DNA from: JABDIP01 sp965227455
Lineage (GTDB): Bacteria; Pseudomonadota; Alphaproteobacteria; DSM-16000; Inquilinaceae
Reading direction: 5' to 3'
DNA length: 64,000 bases
Assembly (NCBI GenBank): GCA_965227455.1
Contig: OZ245752.1
Span: forward strand, 4,030,001-4,094,000
Each line of letters starts with the position of its first letter. Position 1 is the stretch's first letter. Both the position numbers and the translations under genes were made by a program. Positions 16,869-24,511 of the stretch are shown in pieces. The notes beneath the pieces are model-generated. The model searched no databases, was not told the DNA's origin, and was given only the letters and a program-made list of their open reading frames with translations.

Positions 16869-18098
16869 CTACGGCTTTGGCCGGGCCCGGCGCAGGTATT
16901 CGCGGTAGAAGGCGCGCGCGTCGACCGCCATGTTGTGCAGCGGGTAAGGCCCGTCGACATCCGGATAGGTGGCCGATTCCAATCCGATGATCCAGTAGCG
17001 GCCGTCGCGCTCGATAAACAGCGGCGAGCCGCTGTCGCCCTGCAGCGTGTCGCATTGGTGGAACACGGTGTTGTCGTCGAAGATCTCGATCAGCGGGCAG
17101 GCCCGGTTGGCGGTAAGCCGTCCGTCACTGTCCGAGCTGTAGCCGGCTTGGTTGATGTCGTGCCAGCGGCCGTTCACGGCCGCCTCCAGGTCCTCGCGGC
17201 GCAGCGGCAGGACATCGAGCATGCCGACCTCCAGGCCGATCTCGCGATCCAGCACCAGGAAGGCCCAGTCCTGGCCATCGATGTCGGAGCCGCTGGAATG
17301 GGTCACGTTGTCGAAGCCCGGCGCCACGAAATGGCCGACCACGCGGGCGCTGGCGGCGGAGTAGCCGTCATCGAGCCCGGCATAGAAGATGGTCGGGGGG
17401 TCGATCTGGTTGCTGCTGCTGTCCAGGTACATGCAGTGCGCTGCGGTCAGCAGGGTCCGCCGGCCGACCACCGAGGCGGTGCAATGGCCGCCGGATTCGA
17501 ACACCACCTTGCCGATCGCGCTCCACGGATAGGCCGAGGTGTCGACGAAGGTGCGATCGTCCTGGCCATAGAAGATGCCGCCGTATTCGCCGCGGCAATC
17601 GGCGGAATCGCTGCCCTTGTCGCAGAGATCGGTGCCTTCCGGCTCGTCGCATTCCCCGTCATAGGCCCATTCGCAGGAGTTCGCCGCCAGCGAATAGCCG
17701 GTGCCGGTGCCGCTGCAATCCGCCGTGTCGGTCCCGGCAAGACACACGCCGGTGCCGGTCCCCGGCTCGTCGCATTCCCCATCGTTGGAGAAGGGGCAGC
17801 TTTCCGGGCCCGGGGCGGCACCCTGCTGCCGGCAATCCCAGCTGTCGGACTGCGCCGGACAATTGGCCGTCTCGTCGCACTCGCCGTCATAGGCCCAGAA
17901 GCAGTCATTGGGGCCGGGCGTGCCCTCGCCGCGGCAATCCCAGGCATCGGTGTCGGCGGCACAGATTTTCGGCTCGTCGCATTCGCCGTCGAAGGCATAG
18001 CGGCAGCTGTTCAGCTGCGCTGCCGCCTCGCCGGTGAGCAGGACCAGTCCGGCCGCGGCGACCAGGGGCAGCAGGGCGGGAAGAACGCGCCGAAGCAT
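16869..18098 (-). CDS. Secreted trypsin-like serine protease with four N-terminal Cys-rich repeats
   Basis: A 409-residue protein. The ATG at 18098 has GGAG at 7 bases; another ATG at 18104 is too close to it. A signal peptide ends at EAAAQ near residue 28. Residues about 30-170 hold four repeats of pattern C-x5-DGECDE-x(3-8)-C-x(3-5)-D-x-x-DC (for example FDGECDEPKICAADTDAWDC). The protease domain follows, with H221 in LLTAAHC, D277 in DGQDWAFLVLD and S356 in GDSGSPLF, a complete catalytic triad. No C-terminal anchor is visible. The repeats may bind calcium or a surface ligand; that is inference. Confidence 0.88.
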   Translation of the reverse strand: MLRRVLPALLPLVAAAGLVLLTGEAAAQLNSCRYAFDGECDEPKICAADTDAWDCRGEGTPGPNDCFWAYDGECDETANCPAQSDSWDCRQQGAAPGPESCPFSNDGECDEPGTGTGVCLAGTDTADCSGTGTGYSLAANSCEWAYDGECDEPEGTDLCDKGSDSADCRGEYGGIFYGQDDRTFVDTSAYPWSAIGKVVFESGGHCTASVVGRRTLLTAAHCMYLDSSSNQIDPPTIFYAGLDDGYSAASARVVGHFVAPGFDNVTHSSGSDIDGQDWAFLVLDREIGLEVGMLDVLPLRREDLEAAVNGRWHDINQAGYSSDSDGRLTANRACPLIEIFDDNTVFHQCDTLQGDSGSPLFIERDGRYWIIGLESATYPDVDGPYPLHNMAVDARAFYREYLRRARPKP

Positions 18099-18267
18099 GC
18101 ACATACTCCAATCGGATCTGTCGGGAAGAGACCGCAACCGGACGGCAACGGCGCGACCGGCCGCCATCGCAGCCGGGCTCGATGCAACTCTATCCCGTTC
18201 CCGGCCACCGTGAACAGGGATTGCGGCGGTTCCGCGGCCCGGCAACCGGCCTGCCGACAAAGAAAAA

Positions 18268-18295
18268 CGCCGGCCCGGGATACCCCGGACCGGCG
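18268..18295 (-). terminator. Rho-independent terminator after the PfpI-like gene
   Basis: A GC stem (CGCCGG.CCGG arms around ATA, one mismatch) followed on the minus strand by TTTTT. It lies about 30 bases past the stop of the PfpI-like gene, in the correct orientation. Confidence 0.7.
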
Positions 18296-18326
18296 CTATC
18301 GGCACCGTAGTTCGACGCCAGACCCG

Positions 18327-18896
18327 TTATGCCGCCTCGGCCATGTCGCCGAGCCGCTCGCCAAAGACCCGCAGCACCTCGTCCTTAAGCACATCCGGCT
18401 CGACATCGTCGCGGGCGCTGATCAGCGCGCCGTCGACGACCAGCGACTGATCCACCGTCTCCGCGCCGGCCGTGCCGAGCGCCTCTGCCGTGGTCTCGTC
18501 GGCTGCCAGCTTGCGGCCCTTCGCCCGCTCGGCGACGGCCAGCAGGTTGATCGACCCGCCGATCACCGCGACCGGCTTGTCGCCATCCATGAAACCTTTC
18601 AGGAAACGCTGGGTGTGCGGCGTGCCCAGCAGCTTCTGCACGCTGCGCTCGCCGCCCGGGACGATCAGCGCGTCGAAATCCGCGGCGAGCGCGCTGGAGA
18701 GCGGCGCATCGACCGGGAAGTAGTGGCCCCAGGCTCCGCCATGCCATCCATTCACCAGGGATTGTTCCGGCGAGATCAGCTTGACGGTCGCGCCTGCGGC
18801 CAGCAGGCCGCGCTGCGGCTCGGTCATTTCAGTTTCCTCGAAGCCGTTTGCGGCGAGGATTGCGACGGTTTTTGATGCGAGCGGTTTGTCGGTCAA
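18327..18896 (-). CDS. DJ-1/PfpI-family protein lacking the nucleophilic cysteine
   Basis: A 189-residue protein with the DJ-1/PfpI fold: VAILAANGFEETEMTEPQR at the N-terminus (with the conserved Glu) and FDALIVPGGERSVQKL before the nucleophile elbow. Where the family has a Cys (usually AICHGP), this protein reads VIGGSINLL, so the catalytic Cys is Gly. A TTG at 18896 with GGAG eight bases upstream is the best start; no in-frame ATG suits. If translated it is unlikely to act as a classical PfpI protease or deglycase. A terminator follows. Confidence 0.8.
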   Translation of the reverse strand: MTDKPLASKTVAILAANGFEETEMTEPQRGLLAAGATVKLISPEQSLVNGWHGGAWGHYFPVDAPLSSALAADFDALIVPGGERSVQKLLGTPHTQRFLKGFMDGDKPVAVIGGSINLLAVAERAKGRKLAADETTAEALGTAGAETVDQSLVVDGALISARDDVEPDVLKDEVLRVFGERLGDMAEAA

Positions 18897-19387
18897 TGCG
18901 GGTCTCCTATTGCCAATGAATCCCTGATGTCTCTGTCCCCCGACACCGGCTGGTGCGGCCAATGCCTGTGTCGCATCAAAAAGCCGGAACGCCTGGCAAG
19001 CCGACCTTCAGGTGGTGCCCGGGTTCAATCCGGCTCGTCGGTGCCGCGCTTTTGCGCTACCGATGCCCGACCGCGACCAATTTGCGGTGGCGCCCGCCCG
19101 TGCCTCGACAGAGGGGCAGGCCCTGTAAAGATGCGACCCGCGCGTCTTAGCAGCCGCGCGTGACGTTGGCCTAGAGGTGGCGAGATCGGGCCGGTAAGTC
19201 AATGACTTTTTTGGGTTTCCTGGCCGATATCGCAAATTGATAACACCCAGAACGCATCGGTCCTAATTCCGGACGTAATCGATCCCGACACGGCCGCCCG
19301 CTGAAATTCGTGATCGTCCGTGACTGTCCTCGCCCCGGCGAGGCACCAGATTTCTGGCAACGCCCTTTAACTTCGGAGACATCAACC
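18897..19387. other. 491-base gap with no recognisable gene
   Basis: No frame with credible codon use and start, no tRNA cloverleaf and no known small RNA motif that I could find. A GGTTCAATCC stretch near 19023 resembles a T-arm but the stems do not pair. The region presumably holds divergent promoters for the PfpI-like gene and the small exported protein. Confidence 0.5.
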
Positions 19388-19720
19388 GTGCGGACACTTG
19401 TCACTGCTCTTGCAGTCCTCGCCGCGGCGGCCGCGCTCGCAGCGCCTGCCGAGGCCTCGAGCCGCTATGATCGCTGCGAACCGGCGGTCGAGACTGAATT
19501 GAACCGGCTGCAGGTCGACCCCGGCAGGATCGGCGACATCTCGCTTCAGGTTCGCCGCTACAACAACCGGAACGACGACTCTCGGGTCCAGGGAGTCCTG
19601 GGATGGGTCAATCTCAATGACTGCACCGGCCGGCTGGTGGTGGACATGTCACGGCATTGCCGCGTCAAACAATCCTACACCACCGGCTCCTGCTCGGTGG
19701 CCGGCGTGCCGGCGTACTAG
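19388..19720 (+). CDS. Small exported protein of unknown function, 110 aa
   Basis: A GTG at 19388 with GGAG nine bases upstream starts VRTLVTALAVLAAAAALAAP, a signal peptide cleaved near AEA|SS. The mature 86 residues contain four Cys (RCEP, NDCTG, RHCRV, GSCSV) and VVDMSRHCRVKQSYTTGSCS, so disulfides are likely in the periplasm. No family recognised. It converges on the DUF1178 gene. Confidence 0.65.
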   Translation: MRTLVTALAVLAAAAALAAPAEASSRYDRCEPAVETELNRLQVDPGRIGDISLQVRRYNNRNDDSRVQGVLGWVNLNDCTGRLVVDMSRHCRVKQSYTTGSCSVAGVPAY

Positions 19721-19746
19721 CTCCGTCGGGAATTCGCGCCGGGCGA

Positions 19747-20208
19747 CTAGGAATCCGTCCGAGCTGGCCAGGGGATGCGGGCGAACGCCACGCCTTCATC
19801 GGCCAGCTCGGCCGCCTCGTCTTCGGTGGCCTCGCCATAGATGTCGCGATGCGGCACTTCGCCATAATGGATCCGGCGCGCCTCCTCGGCGAAGTCGTCG
19901 CCGACGGAATCGCAGTTTTCCTCCACATGCCGCCTCAGCGCCTCCAGCCGGGCCCGGATCTCACCGCTGACCATCATGGTCGACGCCTCCGGGCCGGAGG
20001 GGGCGGTGTCCGGCCGCTGTTCGACCGCCCGATCGCCGATCGGACGCTTGGCAATACGGGGCGCCATCGGCGCCTTGACGATGCCGGTATTGCCGCAGAC
20101 CGGGCAGGCGATCTCGCCGGCGGACGCCTGGGCGTCATAGGTGGCGCCGTCGCGGAACCAAGCCTCGAATCCGTGGCCGTCCTGGCATTTCAACTCATAC
20201 AAAATCAT
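19747..20208 (-). CDS. DUF1178 zinc-ribbon protein
   Basis: A 153-residue cytoplasmic protein opening MILYELKCQDGHGFEAWFRD, then CPVCGNTGIVKAPMAPRIAK. The CxxxH and CPVC parts form a FmdB-like zinc ribbon, followed by a helical region with EIRARLEALRRHVEENCD and RIHYGEVPHRDIYGEAT typical of DUF1178. In alphaproteobacteria the gene usually lies next to the nitrilase/grxC/comF cluster, which here is 3 kb away. Confidence 0.88.
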   Translation of the reverse strand: MILYELKCQDGHGFEAWFRDGATYDAQASAGEIACPVCGNTGIVKAPMAPRIAKRPIGDRAVEQRPDTAPSGPEASTMMVSGEIRARLEALRRHVEENCDSVGDDFAEEARRIHYGEVPHRDIYGEATEDEAAELADEGVAFARIPWPARTDS

Positions 20209-20281
20209 CGCTGACCGATCATTCGCCCTGGCGATATGTCATACTATTGAAATCTTGGGTGCGGAACCGGAATCGACAAGG

Positions 20282-20872
20282 GTGGCTGCGGAGCGGCCGT
20301 CGCACGGGGCGGGCGGCGTTTCCCCCTGGGTGGCCCGTTTCGCGCCGCTGGTGCCGCGCTCCGGGGCGGTTCTCGACATCGCCTGCGGCAGCGGCAGGAA
20401 TTTGCGGCATTTCCGGGCCAAGGGCCATCCGGTGGTCGGCGTCGATATCGACACGCGCGGGGTCGCGGACTTCTCCGGCCAGCCGGATGTGGAGATCGTG
20501 TCCGCCGACCTGGAGGCCGGTGCCTGGCCGTTCGCCGGCCGGCGGTTCGCGGCGATCGTGGTGACCAACTACCTGCATCGGCCGCTGTTTCCCGATCTGC
20601 TGGAGGCGTTGGCGCCCCGCGGCCTGCTGCTCTACGAGACCTTCGCCATGGGCAATGCCCGCTTCGGCCGCCCGTCGAGCCCGGATTTCCTGCTGCGCAA
20701 CGGCGAATTGCTGGATCTGGTGCGCGGGCGGCTGCAGGTCCTGGCCTATGAACATGGCGAGGTTTCCTCGCCGAAAGCCGCCATCGTGCAGCGGTTGGCG
20801 GCGATCAACGATCTGGCGGCAGCGGCGGATCTGGACGGCGATCCGGAACCTGCACCGCTGCCCTTAGCGTAA
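20282..20872 (+). CDS. Class I SAM-dependent methyltransferase (start uncertain)
   Basis: About 196 residues. The SAM-binding motif I is AVLDIACGSGRNLRHFRAKG, followed by the acidic loop VVGVDID and motif IV IVVTNYLHRPLFPDLLEALA with RGLLLYETFA. This resembles the TehB/UbiE-like small methyltransferases often encoded beside DUF1178. The frame is open further upstream (to 20141) but overlaps the divergent DUF1178 gene; a GTG at 20282 or TTG at 20255 are candidate starts, neither with a strong Shine-Dalgarno. Substrate unknown. Confidence 0.75.
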   Translation: MAAERPSHGAGGVSPWVARFAPLVPRSGAVLDIACGSGRNLRHFRAKGHPVVGVDIDTRGVADFSGQPDVEIVSADLEAGAWPFAGRRFAAIVVTNYLHRPLFPDLLEALAPRGLLLYETFAMGNARFGRPSSPDFLLRNGELLDLVRGRLQVLAYEHGEVSSPKAAIVQRLAAINDLAAAADLDGDPEPAPLPLA

Positions 20873-20893
20873 ATCTGAATTCTGGGAGGACAG

Positions 20894-21898
20894 ATGAGCA
20901 AGATCCGTTGGGGCGTACTGAGCACGGCTCGGATCGGCTGGGAGAAGGTGATCCCGGGCATGCAGACCGGCGTCCATTGCAGCATCGACGCCATCGCCTC
21001 GCGCGACATCGACCGGGCCCGGCACTGGGCCGAGACGCTGGGCATCCCGAAGACCTATGGCTCCTATGAGGAGCTGCTGGCCGATCCGGACATCGACGCC
21101 GTCTACAACCCGCTGCCGAACCACCTGCATGTGCCCTGGACCATCAAGGCGGCGGAGGCCGGCAAGCATGTCCTGTGCGAGAAGCCGATCGCCATCACCG
21201 CGGCCGAAGCCGAGCCGCTGCTAGCGGTGCGCGACCGCACCGGCCGGTACATCCAGGAGGCCTTCATGGTCCGCACCCATCCGCAATGGGTGAAGGCGAA
21301 GGAGATCCTGAAATCGGGTCGGATCGGCGAGATCCGGGCGATCCAGGGCTTCTTCAGCTATTACAACGACGACCCGGACAACATCCGCAACATGGCCGAT
21401 ATCGGCGGCGGCGGCATGCTGGATATCGGCTGCTATCCGACCACCACCTCGCGCTTCATGCTGGATGCCGAGCCGATCCGGGTGGTGGCGCTGCTCGACC
21501 GCGATCCGAATTTCGGCACCGACCGCCTGGGCAGCGCGATCTACGAGTATCCCGGCGGCGTGCAGGCCAGCTTCGTCTATTCCACCCAGCTGGTGGCCTA
21601 TCAGCGCATGCACTTCCTGGGCACCAGGGGCCGGATCGAGCTCGAAATCCCGTTCAACGCCCTGCCCGACCGCCCCTGCCGGATCTTTGTAGATGACGGA
21701 TCGAGCCTGTCCGGCGACGGCATCGAAACCATCGAGATCCCCACCTGCGACCAGTACGGCGTGGCCGGCGACGCGTTTGCCAAGGCGATCCTGGAGGGCA
21801 CGGAGCAGCCGGTGCCGCTGGAGAACACCATGGCGAACATGGCGGTGATCGACGCGGTTTTCCGCTCCGCCAAATCGGGCGCCTGGGAAACGCCGTAA
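20894..21898 (+). CDS. Gfo/Idh/MocA-family NAD(P)-dependent oxidoreductase
   Basis: A 334-residue dehydrogenase with strong GGGAGG before the ATG. N-terminal Rossmann region RWGVLSTARIGWEKVIPGMQ, the family signature YNPLPNHLHVPWTIKAAEAG followed by KHVLCEKPIA (catalytic Lys), and GGGGMLDIGCYPTTTSRFM in the C-terminal substrate domain with the expected Asp-x3-Tyr/His pattern. Probably acts on a sugar, inositol or trans-dihydrodiol type substrate; not resolvable. It follows the methyltransferase by 21 bases and may share its transcript. Confidence 0.88.
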   Translation: MSKIRWGVLSTARIGWEKVIPGMQTGVHCSIDAIASRDIDRARHWAETLGIPKTYGSYEELLADPDIDAVYNPLPNHLHVPWTIKAAEAGKHVLCEKPIAITAAEAEPLLAVRDRTGRYIQEAFMVRTHPQWVKAKEILKSGRIGEIRAIQGFFSYYNDDPDNIRNMADIGGGGMLDIGCYPTTTSRFMLDAEPIRVVALLDRDPNFGTDRLGSAIYEYPGGVQASFVYSTQLVAYQRMHFLGTRGRIELEIPFNALPDRPCRIFVDDGSSLSGDGIETIEIPTCDQYGVAGDAFAKAILEGTEQPVPLENTMANMAVIDAVFRSAKSGAWETP

Positions 21899-21950
21899 TC
21901 TCGCGCTATCAGCGGCCTGCCCCTGCCCATTCGACCCAAGAGCTCCGGAC

Positions 21951-22550
21951 ATGGCCTTTTCAGCAGACCCCTTGACGGAGGGTGCCTCCGACCGGCATCC
22001 AACATCTCGTCCCGCCACCGCTGCCGCCAGACCGATGATCGACCCGACCACCGAAGAGGGATTGCGCCAGGCCGGCTATGACGGCTTCGTCACCATCGGC
22101 ACCCTGCGCGAGACCGGATTCGCCGGAATCCCCCACCAGCCCGGTGTCTACCTGGCGCTGTATCCGTCCGAGGACGCACCGCGGTTCCTGCCGGTCAGCC
22201 CGGCCGCCACCCTGGGAAAGGAGCTGGCGACCATCCCGGTCGGCGAGCTGGAGGACGATTGGGTCGATGGCGCCTATGTGCTCTATGCCGGCATGGCCGG
22301 CGGCAAGGGCAAGCCGGCGACCCTGCGCACCCGCGTCGAGCAGTTCCTGGATTTCGGCCGCGGCCAGAAGACCCGCCATCGCGACGGCCGCGCCATCTGG
22401 CAGATCGTACGCTCCAGCGCCTTGGTGATGTGCTGGCTGCCGACACCGGGCGCCGACCCGTGGGGCAAGCGCAAATCCCTGCTCACCGCCTTCGCCGACC
22501 GCCACGGCTCGGCCCCCTTCGCCAACCGCGCGGGACAGTCGCCTTACTGA
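21951..22550 (+). CDS. Hypothetical protein with GIY-YIG-nuclease-like core
   Basis: A 199-residue protein (or 171 if started at the ATG at 22035). The core reads GVYLALYPSEDA ... YVLYAGMAGGKGKPATLRTR and HRDGRAIWQIVRSS, which matches the order of a GIY-YIG fold: G-V-Y, then Y-x-G, then a helix with Arg, and a downstream W. The end reads SLLTAFADRHGSAPFANR. Similar stand-alone proteins occur in actinobacteria. Whether it cuts nucleic acid is unknown, since a conserved Glu is not obvious. It sits 16 bases before the SUKH-like gene. Confidence 0.55.
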   Translation: MAFSADPLTEGASDRHPTSRPATAAARPMIDPTTEEGLRQAGYDGFVTIGTLRETGFAGIPHQPGVYLALYPSEDAPRFLPVSPAATLGKELATIPVGELEDDWVDGAYVLYAGMAGGKGKPATLRTRVEQFLDFGRGQKTRHRDGRAIWQIVRSSALVMCWLPTPGADPWGKRKSLLTAFADRHGSAPFANRAGQSPY

Positions 22551-22566
22551 ACTGCGGCACGCCACC

Positions 22567-23298
22567 ATGCCTCTGATCGAGACGGTCGAGGCGGCGGAGC
22601 GCGCCTTCAACGCGCGTGGCGAGACATTCCGGCGCCTCGATCCACCTTCAGCATTCGAGATGCAGCGGATCGAGCATCCGCGCCATCGCCGGCCGGACTC
22701 CTTGCGCGCGCTCATCGCCGCGACGCGCGGCATCGATCTTGGCGGCAGGGGACAGATTTCCTTTTCCGGGGAGCCCGGCCATACGGGCCATCCGGACCTC
22801 TTCCCGAATGCGCTTTCCCTCGGCACCGACGGACTCGGCAACGAGATGGTCGTGGAGCTTTCGCCGGCGCAGGATCGCTGCGGACCGGTCATCTATGTCT
22901 GTCACGATCCCCCGGTCGTGGTGATTCATTCCGCGGATCTTCGCGACTTCGTTCTTTCGCTCGCCACGGAGGACTGGGGTAAGGAGATGTGCCTTCCCTC
23001 GAAAACGATCAGAGAGGCGATCGACGACATCTGGGCCCGCGATCCGCACGCCGTTCCGGCCGGCGACAAAGATCGGCTGCCCGCAGACCTGCCCGCCGAA
23101 TTCATCGCCGCGCTGGGAGAAAGGGGCCAGATAACCGACCTGGGCGGCGGCCGACCCGGTGACGGCTTCAGCTGGGGACGGTTCGGACCGTGCCCACGGG
23201 AATTCCGGCTCGCCGAACGGCTCGTTTTCGGCATTGCCGCACCCGCGGCGCCCTGGCACATCCGCGCGCTGAAATCGTTTCTCGGGCAACGCTACTGA
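22567..23298 (+). CDS. SUKH/SMI1-KNR4-like protein, 243 aa
   Basis: The first 140 residues have the SUKH pattern: a helical start, PDSLRALIAATRGIDLGG, FPNALSLGTDGLGNEMVVEL, then GPVIYVCHDPPVVVIHSADL with DFVLSLATED. In this family the G-x-D-x-x-G-N segment and the following V-x-x-H-D strand are diagnostic. SUKH proteins often act as immunity proteins for polymorphic toxins, but no toxin gene with a signal or repeat-rich N-terminus is adjacent, so a stand-alone or regulatory role is also open. The C-terminal 100 residues are not recognised. Confidence 0.6.
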   Translation: MPLIETVEAAERAFNARGETFRRLDPPSAFEMQRIEHPRHRRPDSLRALIAATRGIDLGGRGQISFSGEPGHTGHPDLFPNALSLGTDGLGNEMVVELSPAQDRCGPVIYVCHDPPVVVIHSADLRDFVLSLATEDWGKEMCLPSKTIREAIDDIWARDPHAVPAGDKDRLPADLPAEFIAALGERGQITDLGGGRPGDGFSWGRFGPCPREFRLAERLVFGIAAPAAPWHIRALKSFLGQRY

Positions 23299-23326
23299 GT
23301 CTTTGCCCACGCGGTCTTTCGGGCCG

Positions 23327-24184
23327 CTATTCTCCGGCCATCCGCAGGGTCGCCGAGGCCGGCCCGGAGAACTCGCGGTCGTGGCGCAGCGCCGGCACCG
23401 CGGTCCTGGCCTCTTCCACCCGGCCGAGATCGATCTCGGCGGTGACCACACCGACCTCTTCGCCGGCATCGGCCAGCACCTCGCCCCAGGGGGCGACGAT
23501 CAGCGAGTGACCGAAGGTCTCTCGGCCCTGGTCATGGGTGCCCGTCTGGGCCGGGGCGATGACGAAGCAGCCGGTTTCGATGGCCCGGGCCCGAAGCAGC
23601 ACATGCCAATGGGCACTGCCGGTCTGGCGGGTGAAGGCGGCCGGAACGCTGAGCATCACGGCGCCGGCCTGGGCCAGGGCGCGGTAGAGATAGGCGAAGC
23701 GCAGATCGTAGCAGATGGTCATGCCCAACCCGCCCCAGGGCGTCGGCGCCACCACCGCCTCCTCGCCCGGCCGGTAGGTCGCGCTCTCGCGATAGCTCTC
23801 GCCGCCGGCCAGGTCGACGTCGAACATGTGCATCTTGTCGTAGCGGGCGACGATGGCGCCGTCGGGATCGAACAGGAAGCTGCGGTTCGCCACCTGTTGG
23901 CCGCCCGGCAGGCCTACCTGCATGGAGCCGACCAGCAGCGTCGCGCCGGTCTCCCGCGCCAGATCGGCGAAAAACGGCACGCCCGGATGGCTGTCCTCGG
24001 GCTTGGCGCGCTCCAGCGTCCGCTCGCGGCCGAAGACGATCGCCGTCACCGTCTCCGGCAGCGCGATCAACTCCGCACCCGCATCCCGCGCCCGGCGCAC
24101 GAGATCGCCGGCGGCCGTGAGGTTGGCCGCGACCTCCGTGCCGGAATTGGTCTGGACGCAGGCGGCGGTGAAGCGGTCGGTCAT
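23327..24184 (-). CDS. Carbon-nitrogen hydrolase (nitrilase superfamily, Nit1/omega-amidase-like)
   Basis: A 285-residue cytoplasmic amidase. The catalytic triad is visible as Glu in IALPETVTAIVFG, Lys in VARYDKMHMFDVD and Cys in GLGMTICYDLRF. The pattern fits the Nit1/deaminated-glutathione amidase group, consistent with its coupling to glutaredoxin: its ATG overlaps the grxC stop as ATGA. The likely role is repair of deaminated glutathione or a similar amide, inferred from the family. Confidence 0.9.
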   Translation of the reverse strand: MTDRFTAACVQTNSGTEVAANLTAAGDLVRRARDAGAELIALPETVTAIVFGRERTLERAKPEDSHPGVPFFADLARETGATLLVGSMQVGLPGGQQVANRSFLFDPDGAIVARYDKMHMFDVDLAGGESYRESATYRPGEEAVVAPTPWGGLGMTICYDLRFAYLYRALAQAGAVMLSVPAAFTRQTGSAHWHVLLRARAIETGCFVIAPAQTGTHDQGRETFGHSLIVAPWGEVLADAGEEVGVVTAEIDLGRVEEARTAVPALRHDREFSGPASATLRMAGE

Positions 24185-24444
24185 GCGGCGTCGTTCAGCA
24201 TGGGTTGCAGCTTGCCGGCACTGTCCAGCGCCATCAGGTCGTCGCAGCCGCCCACATGGGTGTCGCCGATGAAGATCTGCGGCACGCTGGTCCGCCCGCC
24301 GGCGCGCTCGACCATCTCCCGCTTGCGCTTGGGATGCATCATCACGTCGATCTCCTCGAACGCGGCGCCCTTGTCCTTCAGCAGCCGCTTGGCCATGAAG
24401 CAATAGGGGCAGAACGGGCTGGTATACATGACGATCTGCGGCAT
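24181..24444 (-). CDS. grxC: Glutaredoxin 3
   Basis: An 87-residue dithiol glutaredoxin, MPQIVMYTSPFCPYCFMAKR, with the CPYC active site, the cis-Pro loop TSVPQIFIG and the GGCDDLMALD glutathione-binding segment. Reduces disulfides and glutathionylated proteins using glutathione. It is translationally coupled to the nitrilase gene (4-base overlap). In related genomes comF lies directly upstream; here phosphofructokinase intervenes. Confidence 0.94.
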   Translation of the reverse strand: MPQIVMYTSPFCPYCFMAKRLLKDKGAAFEEIDVMMHPKRKREMVERAGGRTSVPQIFIGDTHVGGCDDLMALDSAGKLQPMLNDAA

Positions 24445-24511
24445 TCGGCGGGGCTCCTGAACGATCCGGCTAGGGTGACATATGGGGTCGGTCGCGACCA
24501 GTGCCAGCCGA

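Noticed and set aside
18990..19060. Possible tRNA around GGTTCAATCC
   Set aside because: The T-arm stem does not pair (second base pair is G-G) and no acceptor or anticodon arm can be built around it.
18953..19163. Short open frames in the gap before the small exported protein
   Set aside because: Codon use and composition do not resemble the neighbouring genes, starts lack Shine-Dalgarno sequences, and the frames overlap each other.
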